64,000 bases of DNA from Eutrophovita brisbanensis (GTDB lineage: Bacteria > Pseudomonadota > Gammaproteobacteria > Burkholderiales > Eutrophovitaceae). Positions within the stretch are counted from its first letter, which is position 1, and each line of letters opens with the position of its first letter. The position numbers and the translations under genes are program-made. The notes beneath the pieces are model-generated. The model did no database searches. It had not been told where the DNA came from and was given only the letters and a program-made list of their open reading frames with translations. This document shows positions 32,314 to 41,240 of the stretch, piece after piece. The DNA lies in assembly GCA_038147395.1 (NCBI GenBank), contig JAYQTM010000001.1:868001-932000 (forward strand), in the 5' to 3' direction.

Positions 32314-32742
32314 ATGAGTGTCAATTGGGCTGAATTCACGCCATGGGCGTCGTTGATTGGGGGCGCTTTGATTGGATTATCGTCCGCGCTGTTTGTTCTC
32401 GCAAACGGGAGAATCGCGGGAATTAGTGGAATTTTGGGAGGTGCTTTAGTCTCTCGAGATGGAGGGCGAATCTGGAGGATTATGTTTCTCGTCGGGTTAA
32501 TCGGGTCGTCATTTGTGTATGGACTTGTCACAACTCTCCCCCAAGCTATCATCGAGGCATCACCATACGCTCTCATTGTCGCAGGCCTTCTAGTTGGGGT
32601 CGGCACACGTTATGGCTCTGGGTGCACGAGCGGTCACGGAGTTGTGGGATTATCCAGACTGTCTTTGAGGTCTCTCGTCGCCACCATAAGTTTTATGGCG
32701 AGTGGTTTCGTCGTTGTATACGTGACTAAACATCTGATTTAG
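32314..32742 (+). CDS. YeeE/YedE family transporter, N-terminal half subunit
   Basis: 142 residues with four or so membrane spans. The conserved cysteine motif GSGCTSGHGVVGLSR is that of YeeE/YedE (TsuA-like) proteins, which carry thiosulfate or other sulfur compounds into the cell. In TsuA both halves are one polypeptide; here the halves are separate genes with nine bases between. AAGGGGAG precedes ATG 32314. Confidence 0.88.
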   Translation: MSVNWAEFTPWASLIGGALIGLSSALFVLANGRIAGISGILGGALVSRDGGRIWRIMFLVGLIGSSFVYGLVTTLPQAIIEASPYALIVAGLLVGVGTRYGSGCTSGHGVVGLSRLSLRSLVATISFMASGFVVVYVTKHLI

Positions 32743-32750
32743 GGGGATCT

Positions 32751-33167
32751 ATGAAAAATGTGTTGGCTTTGATTTCTGGTTTGGTGTTTGGTTTTGGGTT
32801 GATTTTATCGGGCATGGCAAATCCAGCCAAAGTGATTGGTTTTCTTGATATTGCAGGCTCATGGGATCCATCATTAGCTTTTGTCATGGGTGGGGCGATT
32901 GCGATCGGTTTTTTTGCATTTAAATATGCGGAGACTAGAGACACGACCTTGTTGGGCGAAGAATTGAATTTGCCTCGAAACAATACTATCGACAAGCGTC
33001 TTATTGGGGGTAGCCTTGTGTTTGGTGCTGGATGGGGACTCGGTGGTTTTTGTCCTGGTCCAGGTCTTGTCTCCCTTGGTATGGGATATTCGGGAGGAAT
33101 CATATTCGCGCTTTCAATGGTCGTTGGGATGTTGGCGTTTGAATTGATTCAAAAAAATAGCGGCTGA
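32751..33167 (+). CDS. YeeE/YedE family transporter, C-terminal half subunit
   Basis: 138 residues, membrane protein with GLILSGMANPAKVIGFLD near the start and the second cysteine motif GGFCPGPGLVSLG. It pairs with the preceding gene as a two-subunit sulfur-compound transporter (PmpA/PmpB-like). GGGG lies a few bases before the ATG. It is followed after 27 bases by ccmA. Confidence 0.88.
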   Translation: MKNVLALISGLVFGFGLILSGMANPAKVIGFLDIAGSWDPSLAFVMGGAIAIGFFAFKYAETRDTTLLGEELNLPRNNTIDKRLIGGSLVFGAGWGLGGFCPGPGLVSLGMGYSGGIIFALSMVVGMLAFELIQKNSG

Positions 33168-33194
33168 GTGTCTTAAGTCAGCGCGAGCATAGCA

Positions 33195-33821
33195 GTGCTT
33201 CTTGAAGTCAGGCAGTTAGCGTTTTGTCGTGGGGGAATTCCTGTGTTTCCCCCTGTTGATTTCGTCTTAAACGCCGGTGAGTCAATTAGAGTCGTCGGCC
33301 CAAATGGGTCGGGTAAGACGTCTTTGTTGAGACTTCTCTCGGGTTTGTCGCGGCCAGACGGTGGCACAATTTTGTGGCAACAAAAGTCGGTATCCAAATC
33401 GTTACTAGATTTTTACAAAAACATCGTCTTTTTAGGCCACGATTTGGGACTAAAGCAGCAATTAACCGCATGGGAAAATTTACAATTATCGTTGTCACTG
33501 TGGGGCGCTGTTGCTAGCAAATCTTCAGTATCTGCCGTTCTAGAGCGGTTGGATTTAGTTGGTCTAATCAACCGACCCGTAATGAAAATGTCTGCTGGAC
33601 AGAAGCGACGGGTTTCTCTCGCTCGTCTAGAGTTGCTGAGTCATCGCCAATTGTGGATATTGGACGAGCCGTTTACGTCTTTAGACTCTGGCACAGTCGA
33701 GTACCTTATTAGGCTGCTGAGGAAACACACAGAATCGGGCGGATTGTTGATATTTACGACACATCAAGATGTTGATTCGATCTCTTCGGTGAAAACACTC
33801 GAATTGGGTGTGACATGTTGA
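33195..33821 (+). CDS. ccmA: Haem exporter ATP-binding protein CcmA
   Basis: 208 residues from GTG 33195. ABC ATPase with Walker A GPNGSGKTSLLR near 36–47, signature SAGQKRRVSLARL and Walker B LWILDEPFTSLD. It powers release of holo-CcmE from the CcmABCD complex during cytochrome c maturation. First gene of the nine-gene ccmABCDEFGHI operon; it overlaps ccmB by seven bases. Confidence 0.95.
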   Translation: MLLEVRQLAFCRGGIPVFPPVDFVLNAGESIRVVGPNGSGKTSLLRLLSGLSRPDGGTILWQQKSVSKSLLDFYKNIVFLGHDLGLKQQLTAWENLQLSLSLWGAVASKSSVSAVLERLDLVGLINRPVMKMSAGQKRRVSLARLELLSHRQLWILDEPFTSLDSGTVEYLIRLLRKHTESGGLLIFTTHQDVDSISSVKTLELGVTC

Positions 33822-34483
33822 CTGCGTTTCTTATTGTGTTGCGTCGAGAGCTTTTGTTGGCTCTGAGGCAGAAGTCAGATTTATTTACGGTATTTTTCTT
33901 TTTTCTGATTGTCTCGAGCCTCTTTCCCCTAGCGATTGGTCCGGAGTTATCAACCTTGAAGCTCATAGGGCCTGGCGTGATTTGGGTTGGGGCGCTTTTG
34001 TCTTCGCTGCTCGTTTTGCACCGCTTATTCGAGTCTGACTATTCGGATGGTTCACTTGAGCAATTGGTGCTCTCGGGTGAGCCCCTGACAATTTTGGTGC
34101 TAGGCAAGGTCATTGCTCACTGGTGTATTGCTGGACTTCCACTTGTATTGGTTGCGCCGTTAATCGGTTTGCAGTTTTCACTACCTACATCGAGCCTCAT
34201 GACCCTCACTTTGACCTTGTTAATCGGCACACCAGTCCTTTCAATGTTTGGGTCAATTGGTGCTGCTTTGACAATCGGATTGCGAGGTGGGTCGGCTTTA
34301 TCATCGTTGTTGATTCTCCCGTTTTATGTGCCCGTGCTAATTTTTGGAGCTGGGGCTGTCGGTGCTCAGCTCCAGGGGGTGGATATTAGTGGCCACTTAT
34401 CCATTCTCATCGCGATGCTTTGTTTCTCGATCGGTCTCGCACCGCTAGCAATCGCGGGTGCGGTCAAAATTGCTTTAGAATGA
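33815..34483 (+). CDS. ccmB: Haem exporter permease CcmB
   Basis: 222 residues, about six membrane spans. It begins with VLRRELLLALRQKSD and contains FPLAIGPE and DGSLEQLVLSGEPL, typical CcmB blocks. It is the inner-membrane partner of CcmA. The ATG overlaps the end of ccmA. Confidence 0.95.
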   Translation: MLTAFLIVLRRELLLALRQKSDLFTVFFFFLIVSSLFPLAIGPELSTLKLIGPGVIWVGALLSSLLVLHRLFESDYSDGSLEQLVLSGEPLTILVLGKVIAHWCIAGLPLVLVAPLIGLQFSLPTSSLMTLTLTLLIGTPVLSMFGSIGAALTIGLRGGSALSSLLILPFYVPVLIFGAGAVGAQLQGVDISGHLSILIAMLCFSIGLAPLAIAGAVKIALE

Positions 34484-34490
34484 CCGAATC

Positions 34491-35216
34491 ATGAGTTTTT
34501 GGAAATTTTCGTCCCCCCAGACCTTCTACCCTGTTGCCAAGAAGCTATCGGTCATATTCTTCGTTTTGGCTGCGGTACTCACCATTTGGGGGCTCTACAT
34601 CGGGTTCTTTGTTGCGCCGACTGACTTTCAGCAAGGTGAGTCCTATCGCATTATTTTCATACACGTTCCTGCAGCGTGGATGTCCATGTTTATATACCTT
34701 GTGATGGCATTTTGGGCGGGTGTTGGACTTATTTGGAATACGCGTCTCTCTTCTATGATGGCTCACGCGCTAGCGCCCACTGGAGCTATGATGACTTTCG
34801 TTGCTTTGTGGACGGGAGCGCTTTGGGGTAGGCCCACATGGGGAACGTGGTGGGTGTGGGACGCGCGCTTGACGTCGGAACTTGTACTGTTGTTCCTATA
34901 CGTTGGATATATCGTACTTCGATCGTCGATTGACGATCCTCGCAGAGGTGATCGAGCCTCTGCGGTCCTCGCCTTAGTTGGCGTGGTTAATGTGCCAATC
35001 ATCTATTTTTCAGTGCAGTGGTGGAATACTCTTCATCAGGGGGCCTCAGTCAGCCTCACGAAGTCTCCTAGTATGGCGTCAAGTATGCTTTTGGGCATGT
35101 TGGTGATGGCACTCGCATTTTGGATGTATTCCATCGCCGTGTCTCTTGTCCGGGTCCGAAAGATTATCCGGCAAAGAGAGTCGAATGCGTCGTGGCTCTC
35201 AGAAAGTGCAGGTTGA
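34491..35216 (+). CDS. ccmC: Haem lyase/exporter subunit CcmC
   Basis: 241 residues, six spans. The tryptophan-rich haem-binding motif GTWWVWDARLTSEL is complete, flanked by conserved His residues (IHVPAAW and NTLHQGAS). CcmC loads haem onto CcmE in the periplasmic face of the inner membrane. It is seven bases after ccmB. Confidence 0.96.
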   Translation: MSFWKFSSPQTFYPVAKKLSVIFFVLAAVLTIWGLYIGFFVAPTDFQQGESYRIIFIHVPAAWMSMFIYLVMAFWAGVGLIWNTRLSSMMAHALAPTGAMMTFVALWTGALWGRPTWGTWWVWDARLTSELVLLFLYVGYIVLRSSIDDPRRGDRASAVLALVGVVNVPIIYFSVQWWNTLHQGASVSLTKSPSMASSMLLGMLVMALAFWMYSIAVSLVRVRKIIRQRESNASWLSESAG

Positions 35217-35221
35217 GTGAT

Positions 35222-35344
35222 ATGGAGTGGGGGAGTTTCAACGAGTTCTTGGCGATGGGCGGTTACGGGTTATACGTATGGGGTTCGTATCTCGTGACTG
35301 TGGTGTGCATCTTGCTCGAAATATTAACCGTTCGTCGGGGGTGA
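35222..35344 (+). CDS. ccmD: Haem exporter subunit CcmD
   Basis: 40 residues from ATG 35222: MEWGSFNEFLAMGGYGLYVW, then one membrane span and a basic LTVRRG tail. This is the usual CcmD size and form (MGGYGxYVW motif). It helps release holo-CcmE from CcmABC. It starts five bases after the ccmC stop. Confidence 0.92.
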   Translation: MEWGSFNEFLAMGGYGLYVWGSYLVTVVCILLEILTVRRG

Positions 35345-35395
35345 ACTTGGAGTCTCGCATTTTGTCGGAGATAAAGTGAAATTCGAAGTAGTCGC

Positions 35396-35836
35396 ATGAA
35401 ACCACGTCATAAAAGGCTTGTACTTATTTTGTTCGCGCTGTTGTTGGTGGGAGCGGGCACCGCGTTTGTGTTAACAGCGTTTAAGAGTAATCTTGTTTTC
35501 TTTTACACCCCTACCGAGGCTGTAGCTGGTAAGTCTCCGAAAGACTCTTCGTTCCGAATCGGTGGTATGGTGCTGGAGGGGAGTCTTCAAAGGGCTGAAG
35601 ATGGTGTCACGGTTCAATTCGAGATCACTGACACGATCGAAAACGTGCCGGTCCAATTTAAAGGGATTCTTCCGGACTTATTCCAAGAGGGTAAGGGTGT
35701 TGTTGCACAAGGAAAAATGACCGATTCAGGTGTTTTTGTCGCTGATCAAGTTCTAGCGAAGCACGATGAGAACTACATGCCGCCAGAAGCTGCTGAGGCA
35801 CTCGAGCGTGCCAGAAAAATCAAGGAGGCTGAGTGA
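35396..35836 (+). CDS. ccmE: Haem chaperone CcmE
   Basis: 146 residues. An N-terminal membrane anchor (residues 8–28) is followed by the periplasmic beta-barrel with FRIGGMVLEGS, and the haem-binding His123 in KHDENYMPPE. It carries haem covalently from CcmC to CcmF. A hairpin (GTGAGC 35833–35838 / GCTCAC 35844–35849) overlaps its stop codon. Confidence 0.95.
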   Translation: MKPRHKRLVLILFALLLVGAGTAFVLTAFKSNLVFFYTPTEAVAGKSPKDSSFRIGGMVLEGSLQRAEDGVTVQFEITDTIENVPVQFKGILPDLFQEGKGVVAQGKMTDSGVFVADQVLAKHDENYMPPEAAEALERARKIKEAE

Positions 35837-35885
35837 GCTTAGCGCTCACATTGACTCACGCTTTAACACATATGAGGATGATTTA

Positions 35886-37859
35886 GTGACACCAGAGATC
35901 GGACATTTCGCAATTATCCTAGCGTTTTGTATGTCAGTCCTACAGAGTTTATTCGGACTGGTTGGGTACGCCAGAGGATATGTTCAATGGATGTCCTCGG
36001 TTCGAAGGACTTCTTATCTCATTTTCCTTCTCACCTCAGTCGGGTTCGCTTGTCTTGCGATTTCGTTTTTGACTAATGACTTTTCAGTGTTAAACGTCGC
36101 ATCCAACTCGAACTCTCAGCTACCTTGGCCGTACCGGTTAGCTGCGACGTGGGGCAGCCATGAGGGGTCGCTATTGCTGTGGGTGTTGATGTTGACCGGT
36201 TGGATGGCGGCTGTTGCGCGGTTCAGTCGAGGGATTCCGACTGAGATGATTTCTCTGATTCTTGGTGTGATGGCTACCGTCGCGATTGGTTTTTATCTTT
36301 TCATGCTGTTGACTTCGAATCCGTTTGATCGCCTTTTGCCGCCAGCCGCTGACGGTCGTGATTTGAATCCTCTGTTGCAGGACCCAGGCATGGTGATTCA
36401 TCCACCAATGTTGTACATGGGATATGTCGGGTTTTCAGTCGTATTCGCATTTGCCATTGCTGCATTGATCAGCGGTCGTCTTGACACGACATGGGCTCGG
36501 TGGTCTCGTCCGTGGACGACTGTCGCTTGGGCGTTTTTGACGATTGGTATCGCACTGGGTAGCTGGTGGGCTTATTACGAGTTAGGCTGGGGCGGTTGGT
36601 GGTTTTGGGATCCAGTAGAGAATGCTTCGTTCATGCCTTGGTTGTGTGGGACGGCATTAATGCATTCATTGCTCGTGACGGAGAAGCGGGGCAGTTTTAA
36701 AATCTGGACGGTGCTGCTTGCAATCATTACGTTTTCGCTGTCGTTACTTGGAACATTCTTGGTTCGTTCGGGTGTGTTGACCTCTGTTCACGCATTCGCG
36801 ACTGATCCTGAACGTGGAGTTTTTATTCTGGGTTTTCTTGTCGTGGTAATTGGGACTTCTTTGCTACTCTTTGCCTGGAGGGCACCGAAAGTCGGTCTTG
36901 GTGGTAAGTTTCAAACGGTATCCCGAGAATCTGCGTTACTTGCTAACAATGTCTTGCTCGTCGTGGCGGCGGCATCTGTTCTCCTTGGCACGTTATATCC
37001 CCTATTCTTAGATGCATTGGGTTTCGGAAAAATTTCCGTAGGACCGCCATATTTTGACGCTGTTTTCTTCCCGATCATGGCGCCAGCAATGTTTCTCATG
37101 GGAGTAGGGCCTTTGGCGCGTTGGAAAGAGTCACCGGTGCCAGATTTAATGCAAAAGCTAAAGTGGTCTTTCATTGTAGCGGTCGTGTCGGCATTGCTTC
37201 TTCCCTTTGTGATGGGAGACTGGAATGTCTTGGTATCCATTGGGTTGTTATTGGCGCTGTGGATTGCACTCGCCAGCATCGTCAATTTAAGTACGAGGCT
37301 AAAACAAATCCGATCCGGTCGTACCGTCACTCTAATCAGAGCTCTTAGTTCGATACCGAGGTCTTACTACGGAATGCTCCTTGCTCATATCGGCGTCGCT
37401 GTTTTTATCGTCGGAGTAACCCTCGTGAACGGTTACGAGGTTGAAAAGGACGTCAAGATGTCCATTGGCGATACGGTGTCAATGGGTAGTTACACGATCC
37501 AGCTCGACTCGCTTGAGGATCTCACTGGTCCGAATTATGACGGCGTTGAGGGGACGTTGAGCGTGTATAAGGGTGAGCGTTTGGTTGAGGTCATGTATCC
37601 ACAAAAGCGGATGTATACCGTCCAACAAATGCCAATGACTGAGGCAGCGATTGACACAGGTTTCACGCGCGATCTTTATATTTCTCTTGGGGAGCCTTTA
37701 AATGACGGGTCATGGGTCGTTCGCGTTTATTTGAAGCCATTTGTAGATTGGATTTGGGGGGGCTGTTTCCTCATGGCCCTTGGTGGAATATTCGCGGTCT
37801 CGGACAGGCGATATCGTAAGGCTGGTTCTTCTAGTGCAGCAGCGACAAGCGCACCGTAA
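35886..37859 (+). CDS. ccmF: Cytochrome c-type biogenesis protein CcmF
   Basis: 657 residues from GTG 35886, which has GAGGATG eight bases upstream and gives the standard N-terminus (TPEIGHFAIILAF). An ATG inside ccmE at 35766 is in frame but would add 40 unrelated residues. It has about 15 spans, WWD motif GGWWFWDPVENASFMPW and haem-ligand His residues. It joins haem to apocytochromes with CcmH and CcmI. Confidence 0.96.
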   Translation: MTPEIGHFAIILAFCMSVLQSLFGLVGYARGYVQWMSSVRRTSYLIFLLTSVGFACLAISFLTNDFSVLNVASNSNSQLPWPYRLAATWGSHEGSLLLWVLMLTGWMAAVARFSRGIPTEMISLILGVMATVAIGFYLFMLLTSNPFDRLLPPAADGRDLNPLLQDPGMVIHPPMLYMGYVGFSVVFAFAIAALISGRLDTTWARWSRPWTTVAWAFLTIGIALGSWWAYYELGWGGWWFWDPVENASFMPWLCGTALMHSLLVTEKRGSFKIWTVLLAIITFSLSLLGTFLVRSGVLTSVHAFATDPERGVFILGFLVVVIGTSLLLFAWRAPKVGLGGKFQTVSRESALLANNVLLVVAAASVLLGTLYPLFLDALGFGKISVGPPYFDAVFFPIMAPAMFLMGVGPLARWKESPVPDLMQKLKWSFIVAVVSALLLPFVMGDWNVLVSIGLLLALWIALASIVNLSTRLKQIRSGRTVTLIRALSSIPRSYYGMLLAHIGVAVFIVGVTLVNGYEVEKDVKMSIGDTVSMGSYTIQLDSLEDLTGPNYDGVEGTLSVYKGERLVEVMYPQKRMYTVQQMPMTEAAIDTGFTRDLYISLGEPLNDGSWVVRVYLKPFVDWIWGGCFLMALGGIFAVSDRRYRKAGSSSAAATSAP

Positions 37860-37886
37860 AGAGTTTATTCGGCCGTCATTAGAGAC

Positions 37887-38417
37887 ATGAAAGTATTAAA
37901 GTTCTTAATTCCGCTGGTTGTCTTTTTAGGGGTTTCGGTGTTCCTTTTCAAAGGTCTCTCTCTCAACCCAAGAGAGGTTCCATCGCCGTTAATCGATAAA
38001 CCCGCGCCTGCTTTTTCTCTTCCCTTGCTTCACGAGAGTGGAAATACACTTTCCGCTAATGATATGCGCGGCCAGGTATGGCTTTTGAATGTGTTTGCGT
38101 CATGGTGTGGGCCATGTTTAGAGGAGCATCCCATCATCGTTGACTTTTCCGAGCGGGGGGTGATTCCGGTTTTGGGGCTTAACTACAAAGACAATCCCGT
38201 GAACGCGAAAAGATGGTTGGAGCGCCATGGAGACTCTTACTCGAGCGTTGTTGTCGATCTCGATGGGCGCAGCGGTCTTGATTACGGGGTGTACGGCGTC
38301 CCCGAATCTTTTCTTATCGATGGTGATGGCATTATTCGTTATAAAAAGATCGGACCGTTGTCTCAGGCAGATATTGAGGCAGACATCTTGCCTCTTATAG
38401 ATAAGTACAAAAGATGA
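37887..38417 (+). CDS. ccmG: Thiol:disulfide interchange protein CcmG (DsbE)
   Basis: 176 residues. One N-terminal membrane anchor, then a thioredoxin domain with FASWCGPCLEEHP as the active site and YGVPESFLIDGDG with cis-Pro. It reduces apocytochrome CxxCH cysteines through CcmH. It overlaps ccmH by four bases. Confidence 0.95.
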   Translation: MKVLKFLIPLVVFLGVSVFLFKGLSLNPREVPSPLIDKPAPAFSLPLLHESGNTLSANDMRGQVWLLNVFASWCGPCLEEHPIIVDFSERGVIPVLGLNYKDNPVNAKRWLERHGDSYSSVVVDLDGRSGLDYGVYGVPESFLIDGDGIIRYKKIGPLSQADIEADILPLIDKYKR

Positions 38418-38890
38418 ACTTCCCAAGCATCTTCCTTTCATTGCTCTTATTCGCCCATTCTCCATTTTTGGCATCAGAGGAGGCTAGGCCATTGGCAGAC
38501 GATCCTGTATTGGAGGAGCGCGTTAAAGCAATCAGTTATGAATTGCGTTGCTTGGTGTGCCAAAATCAAACGATTGCAGACTCGAACGCCGGACTTGCAA
38601 TCGATCTAAGAAATCAAGTGCGAGATATGCTGAAGCGTGGGATGAGCGATACGGATATCCGAGAATTCATGGTGGCTCGATACGGTGATTTCGTCTTGTA
38701 CAACCCTCCAGTCAAAAATACGACTGTATTGCTTTGGCTCGGTCCACTTTTAATGTTAGTGATCGCAGGGGTTCTCGCGATTAGAGTCATTAGGTCTAGA
38801 TCGAAGTCTTCCGCTTCGCAAGATCTTGCGGATGCTGACATTAATCGTGCGCGAGTGATGCTATCCGAAAGCGACGAGAAGAGGTCCTGA
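38414..38890 (+). CDS. ccmH: Cytochrome c-type biogenesis protein CcmH
   Basis: 158 residues. Signal peptide, then LRCLVCQNQTIADSNAGLA with the redox pair Cys46/Cys49, RYGDFVLYNPP and a C-terminal membrane helix. It passes reductant to apocytochrome c. Only the N-terminal CcmH domain is present; the TPR part is the separate ccmI gene next to it. Confidence 0.95.
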   Translation: MNFPSIFLSLLLFAHSPFLASEEARPLADDPVLEERVKAISYELRCLVCQNQTIADSNAGLAIDLRNQVRDMLKRGMSDTDIREFMVARYGDFVLYNPPVKNTTVLLWLGPLLMLVIAGVLAIRVIRSRSKSSASQDLADADINRARVMLSESDEKRS

Positions 38891-38894
38891 ATTC

Positions 38895-40139
38895 GTGTCT
38901 ACATTTTCTGTCCTATCTTTGCTTTTGTGTCTGATTATCGTTATTTTCACGATAATTCCGGTGTTGAGATCTCGCGGCCAGGATGGAGTTCGGGGGCAGT
39001 CAGAAACTAACTTACGATTGTTGCGAGACCAAATTCGAGAGATTGAAGAGGATCGTCTCTTAGGGAATTTGTCAGATGACCAGTTTCAGGTCGCCAAGCG
39101 TGAAATCGAATCCCGTGTTTTGGAGGAGGTTTCGAGTGAACGCGACTCGGTCGGCGTGAATTCGCTAGCTGCCCGTATCGCGGGCCTTGTTTTGATTCTG
39201 TTAGTCCCTATGGGTGCGTTTGCGCTCTACCAAGTGATTGGTAGCGAGGAGGGGCAGGACGTTGAGGCGTTTCTAGCCACTCAAAACCAAGAATTTGGTA
39301 ATGAAGAGTTAGAGGAGCTTGCGAACAAAGTAATACAGCACATCGAAGAAAACCCAAATGACGCAGAGGCTTGGGGAATGCTTGGGAGAACCTACAAAGC
39401 CATGCACCAATTCGTCGAGTCTGCCAACGCGTGGGAGCGTGCGTATCAGATAGCGCCTCAGGATCCCGCGATCCTTGTAGATTACGCCGAAGCGCGAGGG
39501 CTTGCCAGACAGGGAGATCTATCTGGCGAACCGATTGACCTTATAGAACGTGCGCTTCGTATCGATCCCGATCATGGGAAAGGCCTGGCGCTCGGCGGTA
39601 CGGCTGCCTTTGCTTCTGGTAATTATCAACTCGCGATTGACCGTTGGACAAAGTTAATGAAGGCAAATATAACGGACGTCCAGTTGGTAGAAACCTTAAA
39701 GTCGGGCATTGCCGAGGCAAAAGTGAGATTGGTTGAGTCGGGACAATCTTTGAGCTCAGGATCGATTGATGTCAGTCAGGAGCTCGACCAAGGGGTTGCG
39801 GATATCGTATCTGGGGTCATCACCATAGGCTCCCAGATCGAGCAATATATCGGTGCTGACGACACGGTATTCATATTTATCAAAGCAATTGATGGTCCGC
39901 CAATGCCAGTTGCAGCTCTTAGAGTTCCGGTCAGTCTCGTGCCGTACGAGTTTTCGATGAATGACACTCATTCGTTGATGGCTGGTAGAAAACTCTCTGA
40001 CCTTGAAAATTTTACGATCGGTGCCCGCATCTCTAAATCTGGGAACGCTATTCGCGCCAGTGGCGATTTGGAATCAAAGTCTATAGAACTAAAACCTGGA
40101 GGCAGGGTTGAATTGATTATCGACAGTAGGGTACCGTAG
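38895..40139 (+). CDS. ccmI: Cytochrome c-type biogenesis protein CcmI
   Basis: 414 residues from GTG 38895. Two N-terminal membrane spans surround a coiled-coil (RDQIREIEEDRLLGNLSDD). TPR repeats lie at about 140–260, and the C-terminal beta-domain is the CcmI/NrfG-type extension (GADDTVFIFIKA, ELKPGGRVELIID). It chaperones apocytochromes to CcmFH. It closes the ccm operon. Confidence 0.92.
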   Translation: MSTFSVLSLLLCLIIVIFTIIPVLRSRGQDGVRGQSETNLRLLRDQIREIEEDRLLGNLSDDQFQVAKREIESRVLEEVSSERDSVGVNSLAARIAGLVLILLVPMGAFALYQVIGSEEGQDVEAFLATQNQEFGNEELEELANKVIQHIEENPNDAEAWGMLGRTYKAMHQFVESANAWERAYQIAPQDPAILVDYAEARGLARQGDLSGEPIDLIERALRIDPDHGKGLALGGTAAFASGNYQLAIDRWTKLMKANITDVQLVETLKSGIAEAKVRLVESGQSLSSGSIDVSQELDQGVADIVSGVITIGSQIEQYIGADDTVFIFIKAIDGPPMPVAALRVPVSLVPYEFSMNDTHSLMAGRKLSDLENFTIGARISKSGNAIRASGDLESKSIELKPGGRVELIIDSRVP

Positions 40140-40177
40140 AAGCACAATTCTTCACATCGTATAAGGAGTGGTTTCCA

Positions 40178-41200
40178 GTGTTCTCGCCAAATGACGCTGT
40201 CGTATCTGGATTCAAGTATCAAGTGAGCGTTTTTGTCTTATTGGTATCCCTTAGTGTGTCATCGAATATTTGGTCAGCGGAACCGATTGACGTCACTACG
40301 GCGATCGAAAATTTTTCGCAGCGTATGGCTACGGAGCATGGATTCTCAAAAGAATCTATCGATAATCTGATCAATGGCGCGAAAAAGAAAGAGAGTATCC
40401 TGAACGCGTTTTCCAAACCCGCCACATCGAAACCTTGGAGTTTTTTTCAAAAACTTTATGTCACCGAATTTCGAGAGAAAGAGGGTGTCAAATTCTGGAA
40501 TAAGCACCTCAATCTTTTGTTGAAAGCTGAGAGCGAATTTGGGGTTCCACCAGAAATAATCACAGCACTCATTGGTATTGAGACAAATTATGGTGGCTAC
40601 ACCGGTGAATTTAGCATCGTGGATGCTTTTTATACACTTGGTTTTTATGGAGAACGTCGTAACAAATACTTTTTGAAAGAGTTTGAAGAATTTCTCTTGC
40701 TTGCAAGAGAAAATGGCATGGACCCTTTATCCATCAAGGGTTCTTTCGCTGGCGCGATTGGCATCGCGCAATTTATGCCGTCATCTTATAGGGAGTACGC
40801 GATTGATTTTGATGGAGACGGAAAGGCCGATCTAGAGCACAGTGTGGCGGATGCAATTGGAAGCGCGAGTAATTATCTCAAGCGTCATGGTTGGGTGAGG
40901 GGAAAGCCCATCGTGCATCGATTGATGCAAAGTAATATCTCTGGGTTGTATGATTTTGTCGGGAAATCTAAACCACGGATCAAAATGTCAGAATTGAGGC
41001 GAGCTGGCTATGAGGGGAATATAGATATCGACGATGACGTTTTGGTGGGGCTGTTCAAACTTGAGGGAGCAGACGGTAATGAGTATTGGATATCTCAAAA
41101 GAATTTTTATGTCATCACCCGATACAACCCCAGCAATAATTATGCAATGGCTATTTGTCAACTCGCCGAGAAAATCAAAGCGTTGAGAGCGCAGCAGTAA
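40178..41200 (+). CDS. mltB: Lytic murein transglycosylase B
   Basis: 340 residues from GTG 40178 (TAAGGAG upstream). A signal peptide or anchor precedes SAEPIDV. The catalytic Glu is in IGIETNYGGYTG; FYGERRNKYFLKEFEEFL, KGSFAGAIGIAQFMPSSY and DFDGDGKADLE are classic MltB blocks. It cleaves peptidoglycan with 1,6-anhydro formation. No lipobox Cys is seen near the cleavage site, so it may be the soluble form. Confidence 0.93.
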   Translation: MFSPNDAVVSGFKYQVSVFVLLVSLSVSSNIWSAEPIDVTTAIENFSQRMATEHGFSKESIDNLINGAKKKESILNAFSKPATSKPWSFFQKLYVTEFREKEGVKFWNKHLNLLLKAESEFGVPPEIITALIGIETNYGGYTGEFSIVDAFYTLGFYGERRNKYFLKEFEEFLLLARENGMDPLSIKGSFAGAIGIAQFMPSSYREYAIDFDGDGKADLEHSVADAIGSASNYLKRHGWVRGKPIVHRLMQSNISGLYDFVGKSKPRIKMSELRRAGYEGNIDIDDDVLVGLFKLEGADGNEYWISQKNFYVITRYNPSNNYAMAICQLAEKIKALRAQQ

Positions 41201-41240
41201 GAGCGTTTCTGATCATGAGTTCAATCTGTTGTATCGATCG

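Noticed and set aside
35766..35885. An N-terminal extension of CcmF beginning inside ccmE
   Set aside because: The extra 40 residues are unlike any CcmF and the GTG at 35886 has a good ribosome site and the family N-terminus.
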